Assembly: GCF_002798015.1 (NCBI RefSeq)
Contig: NZ_PGTZ01000010.1
Location: 186,001 to 250,000, forward strand
From: Luteimicrobium subarcticum
GTDB taxonomy: Bacteria > Actinomycetota > Actinomycetes > Actinomycetales > Cellulomonadaceae
Length of the DNA stretch: 64,000 nucleotides
Direction: 5' to 3'
Shown here: positions 8,169 through 17,146 of the stretch, one piece after another
Layout: every line of letters begins with the position of its first letter
Numbering within the stretch: the first letter of the stretch is position 1
Program-made: the position numbers and the translations under genes
Notes under the pieces: model-generated
The model's database searches: none
Told to the model about the DNA's origin: nothing
What the model saw: only the letters and a program-made list of their open reading frames with translations

Positions 8169-9221
8169 ATGAACCCGTCCAGCACCCCCGCGCGCACCCC
8201 CGTCAGCCGGTCGACGCGCCGCTCCGTCCGCGTCGCCGGCGCGGCGACCCTGTTCGTCGCCGCCCTGACCCTGGCCGCCTGCTCGTCGGGAGACGACAGC
8301 GCGTCCGGCCAGGCGGCGGCGAAGGGCCAGACTGGCGAGCAGAACGGCCAGCAGCAGGGTGGCCAGAACGGCGGGCAGGGCGGGGCGCAGCGCACCCCGG
8401 GCGTGTCCGGCGAGATCGCCGCGATCGACGGCTCGACCGCGCAGGTCCAGTCGACGAGCACGCAGACCGCGGTGAGCTGGACGTCGAAGACGACCGTGAG
8501 CCAGCGGGTGTCGGGATCGCTCTCCGACGTCACGGTGGGCAGCTGCGTCATGGTGACGTCGGACGCCTCGTCGTCGGGCTCGTCGGACGCGTCCGGCTCG
8601 TCGGACGACACGTCCACGCCCGTCACCGCGTCCGCGATCACGATCACGGCCGCGACCGACGGCGAGTGCACCACGGGCCGCGGCGTCGGCGGGGCCGGGT
8701 TCCCCGGCGGCGGCACCGGCGGTCAGCAGGGCGAGATGCCCCAGGGCGGACCGCAGGGCGAGGGTGGCCAGATGCCGATGCCCAGCGGCGCCGCGACCGG
8801 GCGCGCGGGCGGCGGGTTCGGCGGTTTCGGCGGCGGGCTCGTGTCCGGCAAGGTCACGAAGGTCTCCGGCTCGACCCTCACCGTCGACTCCGTGAGCTTC
8901 CAGCGTCCGACGGGCGACGCCACGCCGTCGGCGGGTTCGACGCCCAGCACGTCGACCACGCCGCGCACCGTGGCCGTGACCGGCTCGACCACGTACACGA
9001 CCACCAAGACGGCCACGGCGTCCGCGATCAAGGTCGGCCTGTGCATGACGGCCCAGGGCACGGAGGACACGTCCGGCACCCTCGCCGCGACCCAGGTCAC
9101 GCTCTCCACGAAGGGCGACGACGGCTGCTCGACCGGCTTCGGCGGGTTCGGCGGCGGCCGCGGGCAGAACGGTGGTCAGGGCGGGTCCGGCAACGGCGAG
9201 GGCGGCGGCACCGATGCCTGA
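8169..9221 (+). CDS. Gly-rich lipoprotein with two DUF5666-like beta domains
   Basis: 350 residues with a lipoprotein signal peptide: Arg-rich start, hydrophobic core and lipobox LAAC, with Cys38 as lipid site. Two copies of a small beta domain follow (GEIAAIDGSTAQVQ near 77 and GKVTKVSGSTLTVD near 227), each with a TVG-C or KVGLC strand, resembling DUF5666. Gly/Gln/Pro-rich segments lie before, between and after them. The ATG at 8169 follows GAGGAG. Its 3' end overlaps the next adaptor gene by 8 nt, so it belongs to the export operon, probably on the outer face of the membrane. Function unknown. Confidence 0.75.
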   Translation: MNPSSTPARTPVSRSTRRSVRVAGAATLFVAALTLAACSSGDDSASGQAAAKGQTGEQNGQQQGGQNGGQGGAQRTPGVSGEIAAIDGSTAQVQSTSTQTAVSWTSKTTVSQRVSGSLSDVTVGSCVMVTSDASSSGSSDASGSSDDTSTPVTASAITITAATDGECTTGRGVGGAGFPGGGTGGQQGEMPQGGPQGEGGQMPMPSGAATGRAGGGFGGFGGGLVSGKVTKVSGSTLTVDSVSFQRPTGDATPSAGSTPSTSTTPRTVAVTGSTTYTTTKTATASAIKVGLCMTAQGTEDTSGTLAATQVTLSTKGDDGCSTGFGGFGGGRGQNGGQGGSGNGEGGGTDA

Positions 9222-11385
9222 GCAGAGCACCCCGCAGCAGGGGCCGCTGCTCACCGGGTTCGAGAACGAGCCGTCGTCCCCGGCGCACGTCCGCGCACCG
9301 CGACTCACTCCCCGTGAGCGCCGCCGGCGGGCGCGACGACGGCGTGTCCTCGTCGCCGGTGTGAGCGCGGCCGCGCTCGTCGCCGTGGGCGGCGTGGCCG
9401 TCGCCGTCACGCGCGACGGCGGCACCCACTACCGCACCGCCGACGTCACCACGGGCGACGTCGACCAGACGGTCCACACCGACGGGACGGTCGCGTCCGC
9501 TGCGCGGGACGACGCGTCGTTCCCCGTGGCGGGGACCGTCGCGTCCGTGAAGGTCGCCGTGGGCGACACCGTGAAGGCGGGCCAGGTGCTCGCGACCCTC
9601 GACACGGACGACCTCCAGGACGCGGTCGACGACGCCCAGGACACCCTCACGTCGGCCGAGCAGACCCTCGCCGACGACCTCGAGGCCCAGGCGAACGGCG
9701 AGACGGTGAGCGACTCGTCGGGCTCCGGGTCGGGCGGCGGCTCGGGGACCGGCGGCGCGGCGAACGCCGGGAGCACGACCTCCGGACGGGCCTCCACGCA
9801 GACGTCGGTGCAGACCGCCGCGTACGTGGTGCGGACGTCCGGCGGCAAGCCCACGGGCACCACGACGAGCTCGACCGACGACGTCGCCGCCGCGCAGAAG
9901 AAGGTCGCCTCCGCGCAGGAGGCCCTGCTGGCGCAGTACGAGATCGCGTCGAAGGCGCTGTCCACGAGCAGCGACGGCGTCACCGCGTCGCAGGCGACGT
10001 GCGCCGCCTTCCTGGCGGCGACCACCGCCGACACGGACGACGCTGACGACAGCACCGGCGGCGGCACCGGGACCGGGACCGGGAGCAGCACCGGCTCGGA
10101 CGACGACTCCACCGTCGCGGACGCGCTGAAGGACTGCCAGGACGCCATCTCGGGCGTGCTGACGGACCAGACGACCGTCGACGCGGCGCAGCAGAAGCTG
10201 CTGTCGCTCGCGACGGCGCTGGACCAGGCCGTGGACGAGCTGGTGGCCGCGGTCGACGCCGAGCAGAACGCCGCGGGTTCCGGCAGCGGCTCGGGCGGTT
10301 CCGGCTCGGGTTCCGGCGCGGGCACCGACTCCGGCTCCGGCGCGGGCACCGACTCCGGCTCCGGCGCGGGCAAGGGGTCCGGCACGGGCAACGGCTCGGG
10401 CACGGGGTCGGGCGCGGGGTCAGGCACCGGCGGCGCCTCCGGTGGCGGCGCGGGCACCGGAGGTGGCGCCGGCAGCAGCGGCTTCTCCGGGTCGGGCGGT
10501 TCCGCCGGCTCGGGCGACAGCGGCTCCGGGAGCTCGACGGGATCGGGCTCGCACTCCGGCAGCGACTCGTCCGGGAGCACGTCGGGCGGCGCGGGGGGCG
10601 CGTCCGGCGGGGTGGCCGTGACGGCCGAGCGCATCCTGGCGGACCGGGCGGCGGTCGACGTCGCCCAGCAGGACGTCGACATCGCGACCGCCTCGGCGTC
10701 GCACTCGGAGCTGACCAGCCGCATCGCCGGCACGGTCGCCGAGGTCTCGATCGCGAAGGGCGACAGCGTGAGCGCGTCGTCGTCGAGCGAGGTCGTGACC
10801 GTCGTCGGCAAGACCGGCTACGTGGTCGACGCGACGGTGCCGCTGACGGAGGTCAAGCTGCTCACGACGGGTCAGGACGTCGCGGCGACGGTCACCGGCT
10901 CGAAGGACGCCCTCACAGGGACGGTCTCCCGGATCGGGATCACGAACCAGTCCGAGACGTCGACGCCGTCCTACGACGTGACCGTCACCCTGGACGACAC
11001 GGACAGCACCCTGTTCGACGGTGCGTCCGCGCAGATGTCCGTCGCGGTCGCGTCCGCGAAGGGCGCGACGGTCGTCCCCACGTCCGCGATCACCACGTCG
11101 GGCACGAAGCACACGGTGCAGGTGCTCGACGGCGGGAAGGTGTCGACGGTCGACGTGCAGCTGGGTGCCGTGGGCACCGCGCTCACCGAGGTCACGTCGG
11201 GTGTGAAGGTCGGCCAGCAGGTCGTCCTCGCGGACCTCGACCAGGCGATCTCGTCCGACGACTCGACGGACAGCACGAGCGGCCTGTCGGGCATCGGCGG
11301 GTCCGGGGACTCGAACGGCGGCGGGTTCCAGGGCGGCGGCCCGGGCGGCTTCTCGGGAGGCGGGCCGGGCGGCGACCGCGGCTGA
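9214..11385 (+). CDS. Second HlyD-type adaptor with very long Gly/Ser linkers
   Basis: 723 residues, much longer than usual for the family. A basic N-tail with Arg clusters, one membrane segment (about 45-66), then a lipoyl half (PVAGTVASVKVAVGDTVKAG) and helices interrupted by low-complexity inserts near 165-190, 285-310 and, largest, 353-467, almost pure Gly/Ser/Thr/Ala. The second lipoyl half (IAGTVAEVSIAKGDSV) and a barrel domain follow, and the C-terminus is again Gly-rich. It is likely an adaptor spanning the wall, expressed with the MacAB-like genes. No third ATPase lies next to it, so it may share the upstream transporter. Confidence 0.8.
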   Translation: MPEQSTPQQGPLLTGFENEPSSPAHVRAPRLTPRERRRRARRRRVLVAGVSAAALVAVGGVAVAVTRDGGTHYRTADVTTGDVDQTVHTDGTVASAARDDASFPVAGTVASVKVAVGDTVKAGQVLATLDTDDLQDAVDDAQDTLTSAEQTLADDLEAQANGETVSDSSGSGSGGGSGTGGAANAGSTTSGRASTQTSVQTAAYVVRTSGGKPTGTTTSSTDDVAAAQKKVASAQEALLAQYEIASKALSTSSDGVTASQATCAAFLAATTADTDDADDSTGGGTGTGTGSSTGSDDDSTVADALKDCQDAISGVLTDQTTVDAAQQKLLSLATALDQAVDELVAAVDAEQNAAGSGSGSGGSGSGSGAGTDSGSGAGTDSGSGAGKGSGTGNGSGTGSGAGSGTGGASGGGAGTGGGAGSSGFSGSGGSAGSGDSGSGSSTGSGSHSGSDSSGSTSGGAGGASGGVAVTAERILADRAAVDVAQQDVDIATASASHSELTSRIAGTVAEVSIAKGDSVSASSSSEVVTVVGKTGYVVDATVPLTEVKLLTTGQDVAATVTGSKDALTGTVSRIGITNQSETSTPSYDVTVTLDDTDSTLFDGASAQMSVAVASAKGATVVPTSAITTSGTKHTVQVLDGGKVSTVDVQLGAVGTALTEVTSGVKVGQQVVLADLDQAISSDDSTDSTSGLSGIGGSGDSNGGGFQGGGPGGFSGGGPGGDRG
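10321..10368 (+). repeat. Exact 24-bp tandem duplication in the Gly/Ser linker
   Basis: The 24 bases at 10321-10344 are repeated exactly at 10345-10368, each encoding GTDSGSGA. Perfect identity at the DNA level implies recent slippage, so linker length may vary between strains. Confidence 0.85.
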
Positions 11386-11473
11386 CGCACGAGGACGGCG
11401 GGACTGCTCCCCATCCATCGTGGGCGCGCACCGACCCCTGGCATCCGGGCGTCGAGAGGCGCAAGATCGACAG

Positions 11474-12595
11474 ATGAGCATCTTCGACCGGCGCCCGGCG
11501 CTGCGGTGGGCGGTTCCCGTCGCCGCGGCGGCCCTCGTGGGCGCCGTCGCGGTGGGCACGTCGACGGTCGCGAGCGCCGACGACCACCCCGACCTTCCGG
11601 CCGTGTCGGCGCAGGACCTCCTGGTGGACCTGGCAAGCCCGACGACGCCGTCGGTGCAGGGGACGGTCGAGGCGACGATGCGCCTCGGGCTCCCTGACCT
11701 GTCCGGCGTCCCGGGGTTGGGTGGGGGGCCGGTCGCGGGCGGGTCGTCGGCGTCGGTCCTCGCGGGGACGCACACGCTCCGGGTGTGGTCGGACGGGCCG
11801 GGACGGTCGCGGGTCGCGGTGCTCGGCGGCCAGTCGGAGACGGACGTGGTGCGCGACGGCACGGACGTGTGGCTGTGGGACAGCGCTGCGCGGTCGGCGA
11901 CGCACGTCACGCTGCCCGCCGAGAGGGCGGGCGTCCCGTCCGCGACGGGCGGGGTCGGGCCGACACTCACGCCGGACGCCGCGGCGCGCGCCGCGCTCGG
12001 TGCCGTGGACCCCGGCACGGTCGTCGCGACGGACGACACCGCGCGGGTCGCGGGTCGTCCCGCGTACACGCTGACGCTCACGCCGAAGCCGTCGGAGCGC
12101 ACGCTCGTGCGGGAGGTCGCGGTCGACGTCGACGCCGCGACGCACGTGCCGCTGCGCGTGCGCGTGTGGTCGGTCGAGCAGTCGAAGCCGGCCGTGGACG
12201 TCGGGTTCACGGACGTGTCGTTCGCGACCCCGCCGGCGAGCACGTTCGACTTCACCCCGCCTGCGGGTGCCACCGTGAAGACCGTCCCGCTGCGGGCCGG
12301 CGCCGGGGCGAAGGGTTCGACGCGCGACGCCCAGGACCCGACGGTCGTGGGCGACGGCTGGGACGCCGTCGCTGTGGGCACGCTCGACGACGACCAGCTC
12401 GCTGCGCTGACCGGCGACGGCTCGACGACGGAGGTCCTCGACCAGCTTCCGACGGCATCGGGCGCGTGGGGGTCGGGGCACGTGCTGCGGGGCACGTTGT
12501 TCTCGGCGGTGCTCACCGACGACGGGCGGGTCGCCGTGGGTGCGGTCCCGGTCGACGTCCTGACGGGCGCGCTCGCGTCGGCCCCGCAGGGCTGA
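11474..12595 (+). CDS. Secreted LolA/RseB-like protein
   Basis: 373 residues with a Sec signal peptide (hydrophobic 12-30, likely cut after VASA). The body has the strand order of LolA/RseB-type half-barrels: VQGTVEATMRLG, HTLRVWSDGPGRSRV, DVWLWDSAARSATHV, AGRPAYTLTLTPK and VAVDVDAATHVPLRVRVW, then a FDFTPPAGATV hairpin. Such folds bind lipids or sense envelope state. It lies 88 nt after the second adaptor and 4 nt before an ABC ATPase, so it probably serves the export locus or the ABC-2 pair. ATG 11474 has GAGAGG upstream. Confidence 0.72.
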   Translation: MSIFDRRPALRWAVPVAAAALVGAVAVGTSTVASADDHPDLPAVSAQDLLVDLASPTTPSVQGTVEATMRLGLPDLSGVPGLGGGPVAGGSSASVLAGTHTLRVWSDGPGRSRVAVLGGQSETDVVRDGTDVWLWDSAARSATHVTLPAERAGVPSATGGVGPTLTPDAAARAALGAVDPGTVVATDDTARVAGRPAYTLTLTPKPSERTLVREVAVDVDAATHVPLRVRVWSVEQSKPAVDVGFTDVSFATPPASTFDFTPPAGATVKTVPLRAGAGAKGSTRDAQDPTVVGDGWDAVAVGTLDDDQLAALTGDGSTTEVLDQLPTASGAWGSGHVLRGTLFSAVLTDDGRVAVGAVPVDVLTGALASAPQG

Positions 12596-12599
12596 CGGG

Positions 12600-13550
12600 G
12601 TGAGCGAACGGGACGGCGAGGATCTCGCCGTCGCGACGAGCGGGCTGACGAAGCGCTTCGGCGCGCAGGCCGCGGTCGACGGGATCGACCTCGCGGTGCC
12701 GCGGGGAGGGGTGTACGGGTTCCTGGGGCCGAACGGGTCGGGCAAGACGACGACGATCCGCATGCTGCTGGGCCTGGTGCGGCCGAGCGCGGGCACGGTG
12801 ACGCTGCTCGGCGGCCCGATGCCGGACGCTCTGACGACGGTGCTGCCGCGCGTGGGCGCGCTCGTCGAGGGGCCGGCGTTTCACCCGTACCTGTCAGGGC
12901 GGGCGAACCTCGTCCGGCTCGACGTCGCGGACCGCACCGCCGACCCGCGGACGTCCGCCCACCGCGTCGACGCCGCCCTGGAGCGCGTTGACCTGCTCCA
13001 CGCGGCGGCCAAGCGGTACCGCGCCTACTCGCTCGGGATGCGGCAGCGGCTCGGCATCGCGGCGGCGCTCCTGCGCGACCGCGAGCTCCTCGTGCTCGAC
13101 GAGCCGACGAACGGGCTCGACCCGCAGGGCACACGCGAGGTCCGTGCCCTGATCGGGGCCCTGCACGCCGAGGGCGTCACCGTGCTCGTGTCGAGCCACC
13201 TGCTGTCCGAGATCGAGCAGGTGTGCACGCACCTCGGCGTGATGCGTGCGGGCCGGCTCGTCGCGCAGGGTGCGGTCGCGGACGTGCGCGGTGCGTCCCG
13301 TCCGGTCGCCGAGGTGACGACGCCGGACCCCGCGGCGGCCGCAGCGGTGCTCGTCCGGCTCGGGCTCGCGGACGTGACGGCGGACGGCGGCACGTCGGCC
13401 CGCGGGGTGCTCGACGGGCACGCCACGGAGGACGTCGTGGCCGCGCTCGTGCGCGCGGGGGTGCCGGTGCGCGGGTTCGTCGTGCACCGGCCGAGCCTCG
13501 AGGACCGGTTCATCGAGCTCACGGGCGGAGGCTACGGTGCGGACGCCTGA
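12600..13550 (+). CDS. ABC-2 type exporter ATPase
   Basis: A 316-residue ATPase of the DrrA/CcmA type. Walker A is GPNGSGKT (43-50), the signature region reads LGMRQRLGIA, Walker B LLVLDEPTNGLDP and the switch SSHLLSEIEQ. The roughly 90 C-terminal residues are the usual accessory domain. The GTG at 12600 lies 4 nt after the preceding stop, and the permease start (13537) overlaps its 3' end by 14 nt. Substrate unknown. Confidence 0.9.
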   Translation: MSERDGEDLAVATSGLTKRFGAQAAVDGIDLAVPRGGVYGFLGPNGSGKTTTIRMLLGLVRPSAGTVTLLGGPMPDALTTVLPRVGALVEGPAFHPYLSGRANLVRLDVADRTADPRTSAHRVDAALERVDLLHAAAKRYRAYSLGMRQRLGIAAALLRDRELLVLDEPTNGLDPQGTREVRALIGALHAEGVTVLVSSHLLSEIEQVCTHLGVMRAGRLVAQGAVADVRGASRPVAEVTTPDPAAAAAVLVRLGLADVTADGGTSARGVLDGHATEDVVAALVRAGVPVRGFVVHRPSLEDRFIELTGGGYGADA

Positions 13551-14463
13551 CGACACGACGGACGACGCGACTGCCGACACGACCGCCGACAGCGTGCCCC
13601 ATCGCGTCCCCGAGAGCATCGCCGAGACGGTCCGCGGCGCCACGTGGCGCCTGCTGCGCTCGGAGCTGCGGCTGGTCCTGAGCCGCCGCCGCAACCAGGC
13701 CGGGCTCGCGGTGCTCGCCGTCGTGCCCGTCGTCATCGCGATCGCGGTCAAGGTCGCCGGCGGCGGCGCGTCGGACGGGTCGGGCTCGACGACCGACAGC
13801 TTCGTCGGGTCGGTCGCGGGGAACGGGTTCTTCGTGGCGCTCGCCGCGCTGAGCGTCGAGATCGGGCTGTTCCTGCCGCTCGCGGTCGCGGCCCTGTCGG
13901 GCGACGCGATCGCCGGCGAGGCGAACGTCGGGACGCTGCGCGGGCTGCTCGTCGTGCCCGTGCCACGAACACGCCTGCTCGCCGTGAAGTACGCGGCCGT
14001 GGTGCTGGGGGCGCTGCTCGCGGTCGCCCTCGTCGCGGTCGTCGGGCTCGTCGCCGGCGCCGCGCTGTTCGGGCTCCACCCCGTCACGACCCTCTCCGGC
14101 ACGACGCTCGGGCTGGGTGCCGCCCTGTGGCGGCTGCTGCTCGTGGGCCTGTACGTCGGGGCGTTCCTCGCCGCGCTCGGCGCACTCGGGCTCTTCGTCT
14201 CGACGCTCACCGAGCAACCCATGGGCGCCACCATCGCCGTCGTGCTCGTCAGCACCCTGATGTGGATCCTCGACTCGATCAGCCAGCTCCACGCGATCCA
14301 CCCGTGGCTCCTCGTCGACAAGCAGCTCGCGTTCGCCGACCTGCTGCGCGACCCCGTGTACACGGCGGATCTGCGGCTCGGGCTGCTCACCGACCTCGCG
14401 TACGGGGTCGTGTTCGTGACGGCGGCGTGGGCACGGTTCGGCTCGCGCGACGTGACGAGCTGA
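13537..14463 (+). CDS. ABC-2 type permease
   Basis: 308 residues. After a polar N-tail of about 45 residues rich in Thr and Asp there are about six hydrophobic segments with the ABC-2 arrangement, including SGDAIAGEANVGTLRGLLV, the conserved amphipathic stretch of these permeases. It pairs with the ATPase it overlaps. GTG 13537 has GGAGG about 5 nt upstream. It ends the run of co-directional export genes. Confidence 0.87.
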   Translation: MRTPDDTTDDATADTTADSVPHRVPESIAETVRGATWRLLRSELRLVLSRRRNQAGLAVLAVVPVVIAIAVKVAGGGASDGSGSTTDSFVGSVAGNGFFVALAALSVEIGLFLPLAVAALSGDAIAGEANVGTLRGLLVVPVPRTRLLAVKYAAVVLGALLAVALVAVVGLVAGAALFGLHPVTTLSGTTLGLGAALWRLLLVGLYVGAFLAALGALGLFVSTLTEQPMGATIAVVLVSTLMWILDSISQLHAIHPWLLVDKQLAFADLLRDPVYTADLRLGLLTDLAYGVVFVTAAWARFGSRDVTS

Positions 14464-14512
14464 CCGGCTGCACGAACGGGCCCCCCACCGGGCGTGGACC
14501 CGGACGCCTCGC

Positions 14513-14518
14513 TACTTT
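14513..14518 (+). promoter_or_regulatory. Leaderless-type -10 box (TACTTT) for the DUF1206 gene
   Basis: TACTTT is followed by exactly 6 nt and then the ATG at 14525, so the transcript probably begins at the start codon. No ribosome site is present. Confidence 0.55.
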
Positions 14519-14524
14519 TGTCCG

Positions 14525-15352
14525 ATGCCGACGACCACAGCCCGCCGCACGCAGGGCACCGCCGACGCCGTCCAGGACAGCACCGCCCTCCGGGGCGCAG
14601 CACGGGTCGGCTTCGCGGCCGCCGGGCTGGTCCACATCCTCATCGGGGTGGTCGCGCTCCGGGTCGCGTTCGGCGGCTCCGGCGAGGCCGACCAGGGCGG
14701 TGCGCTCGAGGAGCTCGCGAAGGCACCGGGCGGTGAGGCGATGCTGTGGGTCGTCGCGGTCGCCGTGTGGTGCCTCGCCCTGTTCCTCGTGATCAGCGCG
14801 ATCGTGCTCCGCGGCACCGACAGCAAGAAGGTGTGGGCCCGGCGCGCCAAGTACGTCGGCACGGCGGTCGCGTACGTCGCCGTCGGGTTCACGGCGTTCG
14901 AGGTCGCGATCGGCTCGGGCGCCGACAGCTCGAAGCAGACCGAGACGTGGTCGGCCAGGCTGCTTGCCGCCACCGGCGGCCGGACGCTCCTCGTGATCGT
15001 GGGTCTCGCCGTCGTCGCCGTGGGCGTCTACTTCGTCGTCAAGGGCGTCCGGCAGAAGTTCCGTGAGGACATCACGCTTCCGTCCTCGCCCGCCGTGGAC
15101 AAGGCCGTGGTCGTGACCGCGACCACCGGATACGTCGCCAAGGGTGTCGCGATCGTGATCGTCGGCGTCCTGTTCGTCGTCGCCGCGCTGACGCGCGACG
15201 CCGACAAGGCGTCCGGGCTCGACGGCGCGCTCAAGGCGCTCACGGACCTGCCGTTCGGTGTCGTGCTGCTCGTCGTCGTCGCGATCGGGCTGATCACCTA
15301 CGGCGTCTACTTCTTCTTCCGCGCCCGGTACGCGCGCCTCGGCGCCCGCTGA
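14525..15352 (+). CDS. DUF1206 family membrane protein
   Basis: 275 residues with six hydrophobic segments arranged as three pairs, the layout of DUF1206. Each pair opens with a similar Gly-rich stretch (ARVGFAAAGLVHILIGVVAL, then GTAVAYVAVGFTAFEVAI, then GYVAKGVAIVIVGVLFVVAA). The family has no established function. The start is fixed by a -10 box 6 nt upstream. The gene is followed by a hairpin shared with the convergent lyase gene. Confidence 0.85.
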   Translation: MPTTTARRTQGTADAVQDSTALRGAARVGFAAAGLVHILIGVVALRVAFGGSGEADQGGALEELAKAPGGEAMLWVVAVAVWCLALFLVISAIVLRGTDSKKVWARRAKYVGTAVAYVAVGFTAFEVAIGSGADSSKQTETWSARLLAATGGRTLLVIVGLAVVAVGVYFVVKGVRQKFREDITLPSSPAVDKAVVVTATTGYVAKGVAIVIVGVLFVVAALTRDADKASGLDGALKALTDLPFGVVLLVVVAIGLITYGVYFFFRARYARLGAR

Positions 15353-15365
15353 CCGGCCGCTCGCC

Positions 15366-15388
15366 GACGGGCCGCGCGCCGGCCCGTC
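15366..15388. terminator. Bidirectional terminator hairpin
   Basis: Eight perfect pairs GACGGGCC/GGCCCGTC around a 7-nt loop lie between the convergent DUF1206 and lyase genes; the right arm overlaps the lyase stop codon. Confidence 0.6.
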
Positions 15389-16259
15389 AGGACGGGTTGA
15401 CCCCGAAGGCTCGCGCGAGCGTGTCGATCTTCTGCGCACGGCCGAGGCGAGGCAGGTCGCTGCCGTCACGGATCACGCGACCACGCGCCTCGAACTCGTC
15501 GAGGAAGTCCCGGGCCCACGCGACGTCGGACGGCGTGGGGCTGATGACCTCGTTGATCACAGGCAGCTGGTCGACGTCGAGCACGAGCTTTCCGGTCAGG
15601 CCGAGCGAGACCGTGACCGCCGCCTGCTCGCGCAGGACGGGGTGGTTGCTGCTCACCGTCGGCCCGTCGATCGGGCCAGGCAGCCCACCGATACGGCTCG
15701 CGACGACGAGCCGCGAACGCGGGTACGCCATCGCGAGGTCGTCGGCGCTCGTGCCGGTGTCGCGGCGGTAGTCGCCGCTGCCGAAGGCGAGCCGGAACGC
15801 CCCCCGTGCGCGCGCGATCGAGACGGCCTCCTCGATCCCGAGCGCGGACTCCACGAGAGCGAGGACGGGAGTGTGCCCGCCCAGGCGGTCGAACGTCTCC
15901 GTGACGTCCTGCGCGGCCTCCGTCTTGGCGAGCATCACGCCCGCGAGCCCGGGCAGGCCGGCGAGCCGGTCCACGTCGTCGGACCAGAAGGACGTCGACC
16001 GGTCGTTGATGCGCACCCAGGTGTCGTGGTCACCGTGCTCGAGCCACGACGCGACCTCTTCGCGCGCCTCCGGCTTGGTGCTCGGGTCGACGGCGTCCTC
16101 GATGTCGAGCACCACCTGGTCGGCCCGCGACGCCGCAGCCGGGGCGTACAGCTCGGTCCGCGACGCGTTCACGAGGAGCCACGACCGGGCGATCTCCGGC
16201 GCGACCTTGCGCGGTGCGCGCGTCCCCGTGGTGCTGTCGGGCTGCGTCCCGGTCGTCAT
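15387..16259 (-). CDS. HpcH/HpaI family lyase, CitE-like (CoA-ester lyase type)
   Basis: 290 residues of the malyl/citramalyl-CoA lyase fold, a cytoplasmic TIM barrel using a divalent metal. Visible landmarks are RSWLLVNASR (first strand), VVLDIEDAV (metal or substrate acid), WVRIND, VMLAKTE, LALVESALG (metal Glu) and FGSGDYRRD (metal Asp). The ATG at 16259 has GGAAGAGG upstream on the minus strand; longer in-frame extensions lack a ribosome site. No CoA-transferase or beta-oxidation gene is adjacent, so the acyl-CoA substrate is not deducible. Confidence 0.82.
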   Translation of the reverse strand: MTTGTQPDSTTGTRAPRKVAPEIARSWLLVNASRTELYAPAAASRADQVVLDIEDAVDPSTKPEAREEVASWLEHGDHDTWVRINDRSTSFWSDDVDRLAGLPGLAGVMLAKTEAAQDVTETFDRLGGHTPVLALVESALGIEEAVSIARARGAFRLAFGSGDYRRDTGTSADDLAMAYPRSRLVVASRIGGLPGPIDGPTVSSNHPVLREQAAVTVSLGLTGKLVLDVDQLPVINEVISPTPSDVAWARDFLDEFEARGRVIRDGSDLPRLGRAQKIDTLARAFGVNPS

Positions 16260-16370
16260 CGACTGCCTCTTCCCGTTCCGGATCTGGGTGCTCCCCCACC
16301 CTAGCCGCGGCGCCCGGGTCGTCCGTCCGACGAACCGGCTCGCCCGCGTGCCCGTCGGAGCCGGCCGGGC

Positions 16371-16376
16371 TAGCGT
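16371..16376 (+). promoter_or_regulatory. Leaderless-type -10 box (TAGCGT)
   Basis: TAGCGT followed by 6 nt and the ATG at 16383 of a small protein gene. Confidence 0.55.
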
Positions 16377-16382
16377 CGGACC

Positions 16383-16589
16383 ATGAGCACAGCATCGGGT
16401 CGTGACGTGGAGCGGGACCAGCTCCGGGACCAGCTCGAGGTCATCCGGGACGCGGGATGGACCGCCGACGAGGTGAAGGCGGGCAGCCTGCACCTCGCCG
16501 AGTGGGGCGGTGCGCTCGAGCTCGACCGTGCCCAGCCCGGGGACCGCACCTACGCGGACCTGGCGCGCGAGGCGGGCCTCGAGCCCTGA
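16383..16589 (+). CDS. Small acidic/basic helical protein (hypothetical)
   Basis: 68 residues, highly charged and helical, with no signal peptide or Cys. The central segment (DAGWTADEVKAGSLHLAEWG) resembles a small helix-turn-helix-like bundle, but no family is recognised. Codon use is normal for the window and a leaderless promoter is present, which supports a real gene. It stands alone between a lyase and an unknown gene, both on the other strand. Confidence 0.6.
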   Translation: MSTASGRDVERDQLRDQLEVIRDAGWTADEVKAGSLHLAEWGGALELDRAQPGDRTYADLAREAGLEP

Positions 16590-16629
16590 CGGGCCCGGGC
16601 GCCTGACGGGTCGGCCGCGCGGGCCCGAG

Positions 16630-17076
16630 CTACGCCGCGACGCGCAGCGCCATCCGGCGGGCGGTCGCGAGGACCTGCGCGGAGTGACCCTCCCCGCACG
16701 CCAGGTCGTCGGCCTCGAGCAGGGCCGCGAACGCGCGGACGAGCTCGACGTTGCGGTCCGCGACCGGCACCTCGTCGGGCGACGCGTGGCGTGGCGCGTG
16801 GTGGTGCTCGACGAGCGCGGGCACGCGCGCGTGCAGCTCCGTCCACGTGTGGGGGCTGAGCACCTCGAGACCCTCGGGCAGGAGGCGTTCCCGGCTCCCC
16901 CCGAGCGCGCGGGCGACCGTCGCGACGAGCAGGTCGTGGAACGTGTCGTCGGAGCGGCCCGCCACGACGAAGCACAGGTCGCCGTCGCGTCCCTCGCGCA
17001 CGGCCTCGACGGCCGCGACCACGTCGAGGATCGCGTCGGCCTGGTCGGCCCGTCGCACGTCGTCCGTCGTCGTCAT
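16630..17076 (-). CDS. Hypothetical cytoplasmic protein
   Basis: 149 residues without signal peptide or membrane segment. The order is an N-terminal helix (ILDVVAAVEAVRE), a strand (DLCFVVAG) and alternating helices. It is rich in Ala, His and acidic residues, with a His-rich piece (VEHHHAPRHA) in the middle. No known family is recognised. The ATG at 17076 has a GGGGGTGG stretch upstream. It diverges from dinB across 170 nt holding a palindrome and a LexA-type box. Confidence 0.55.
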   Translation of the reverse strand: MTTTDDVRRADQADAILDVVAAVEAVREGRDGDLCFVVAGRSDDTFHDLLVATVARALGGSRERLLPEGLEVLSPHTWTELHARVPALVEHHHAPRHASPDEVPVADRNVELVRAFAALLEADDLACGEGHSAQVLATARRMALRVAA

Positions 17077-17146
17077 TCCGCCACCCCCTGGCGTGTACCG
17101 GTCTGTGGTCCTATCCACACCCACGGAACGCGCCCTCGCAGCGCGA

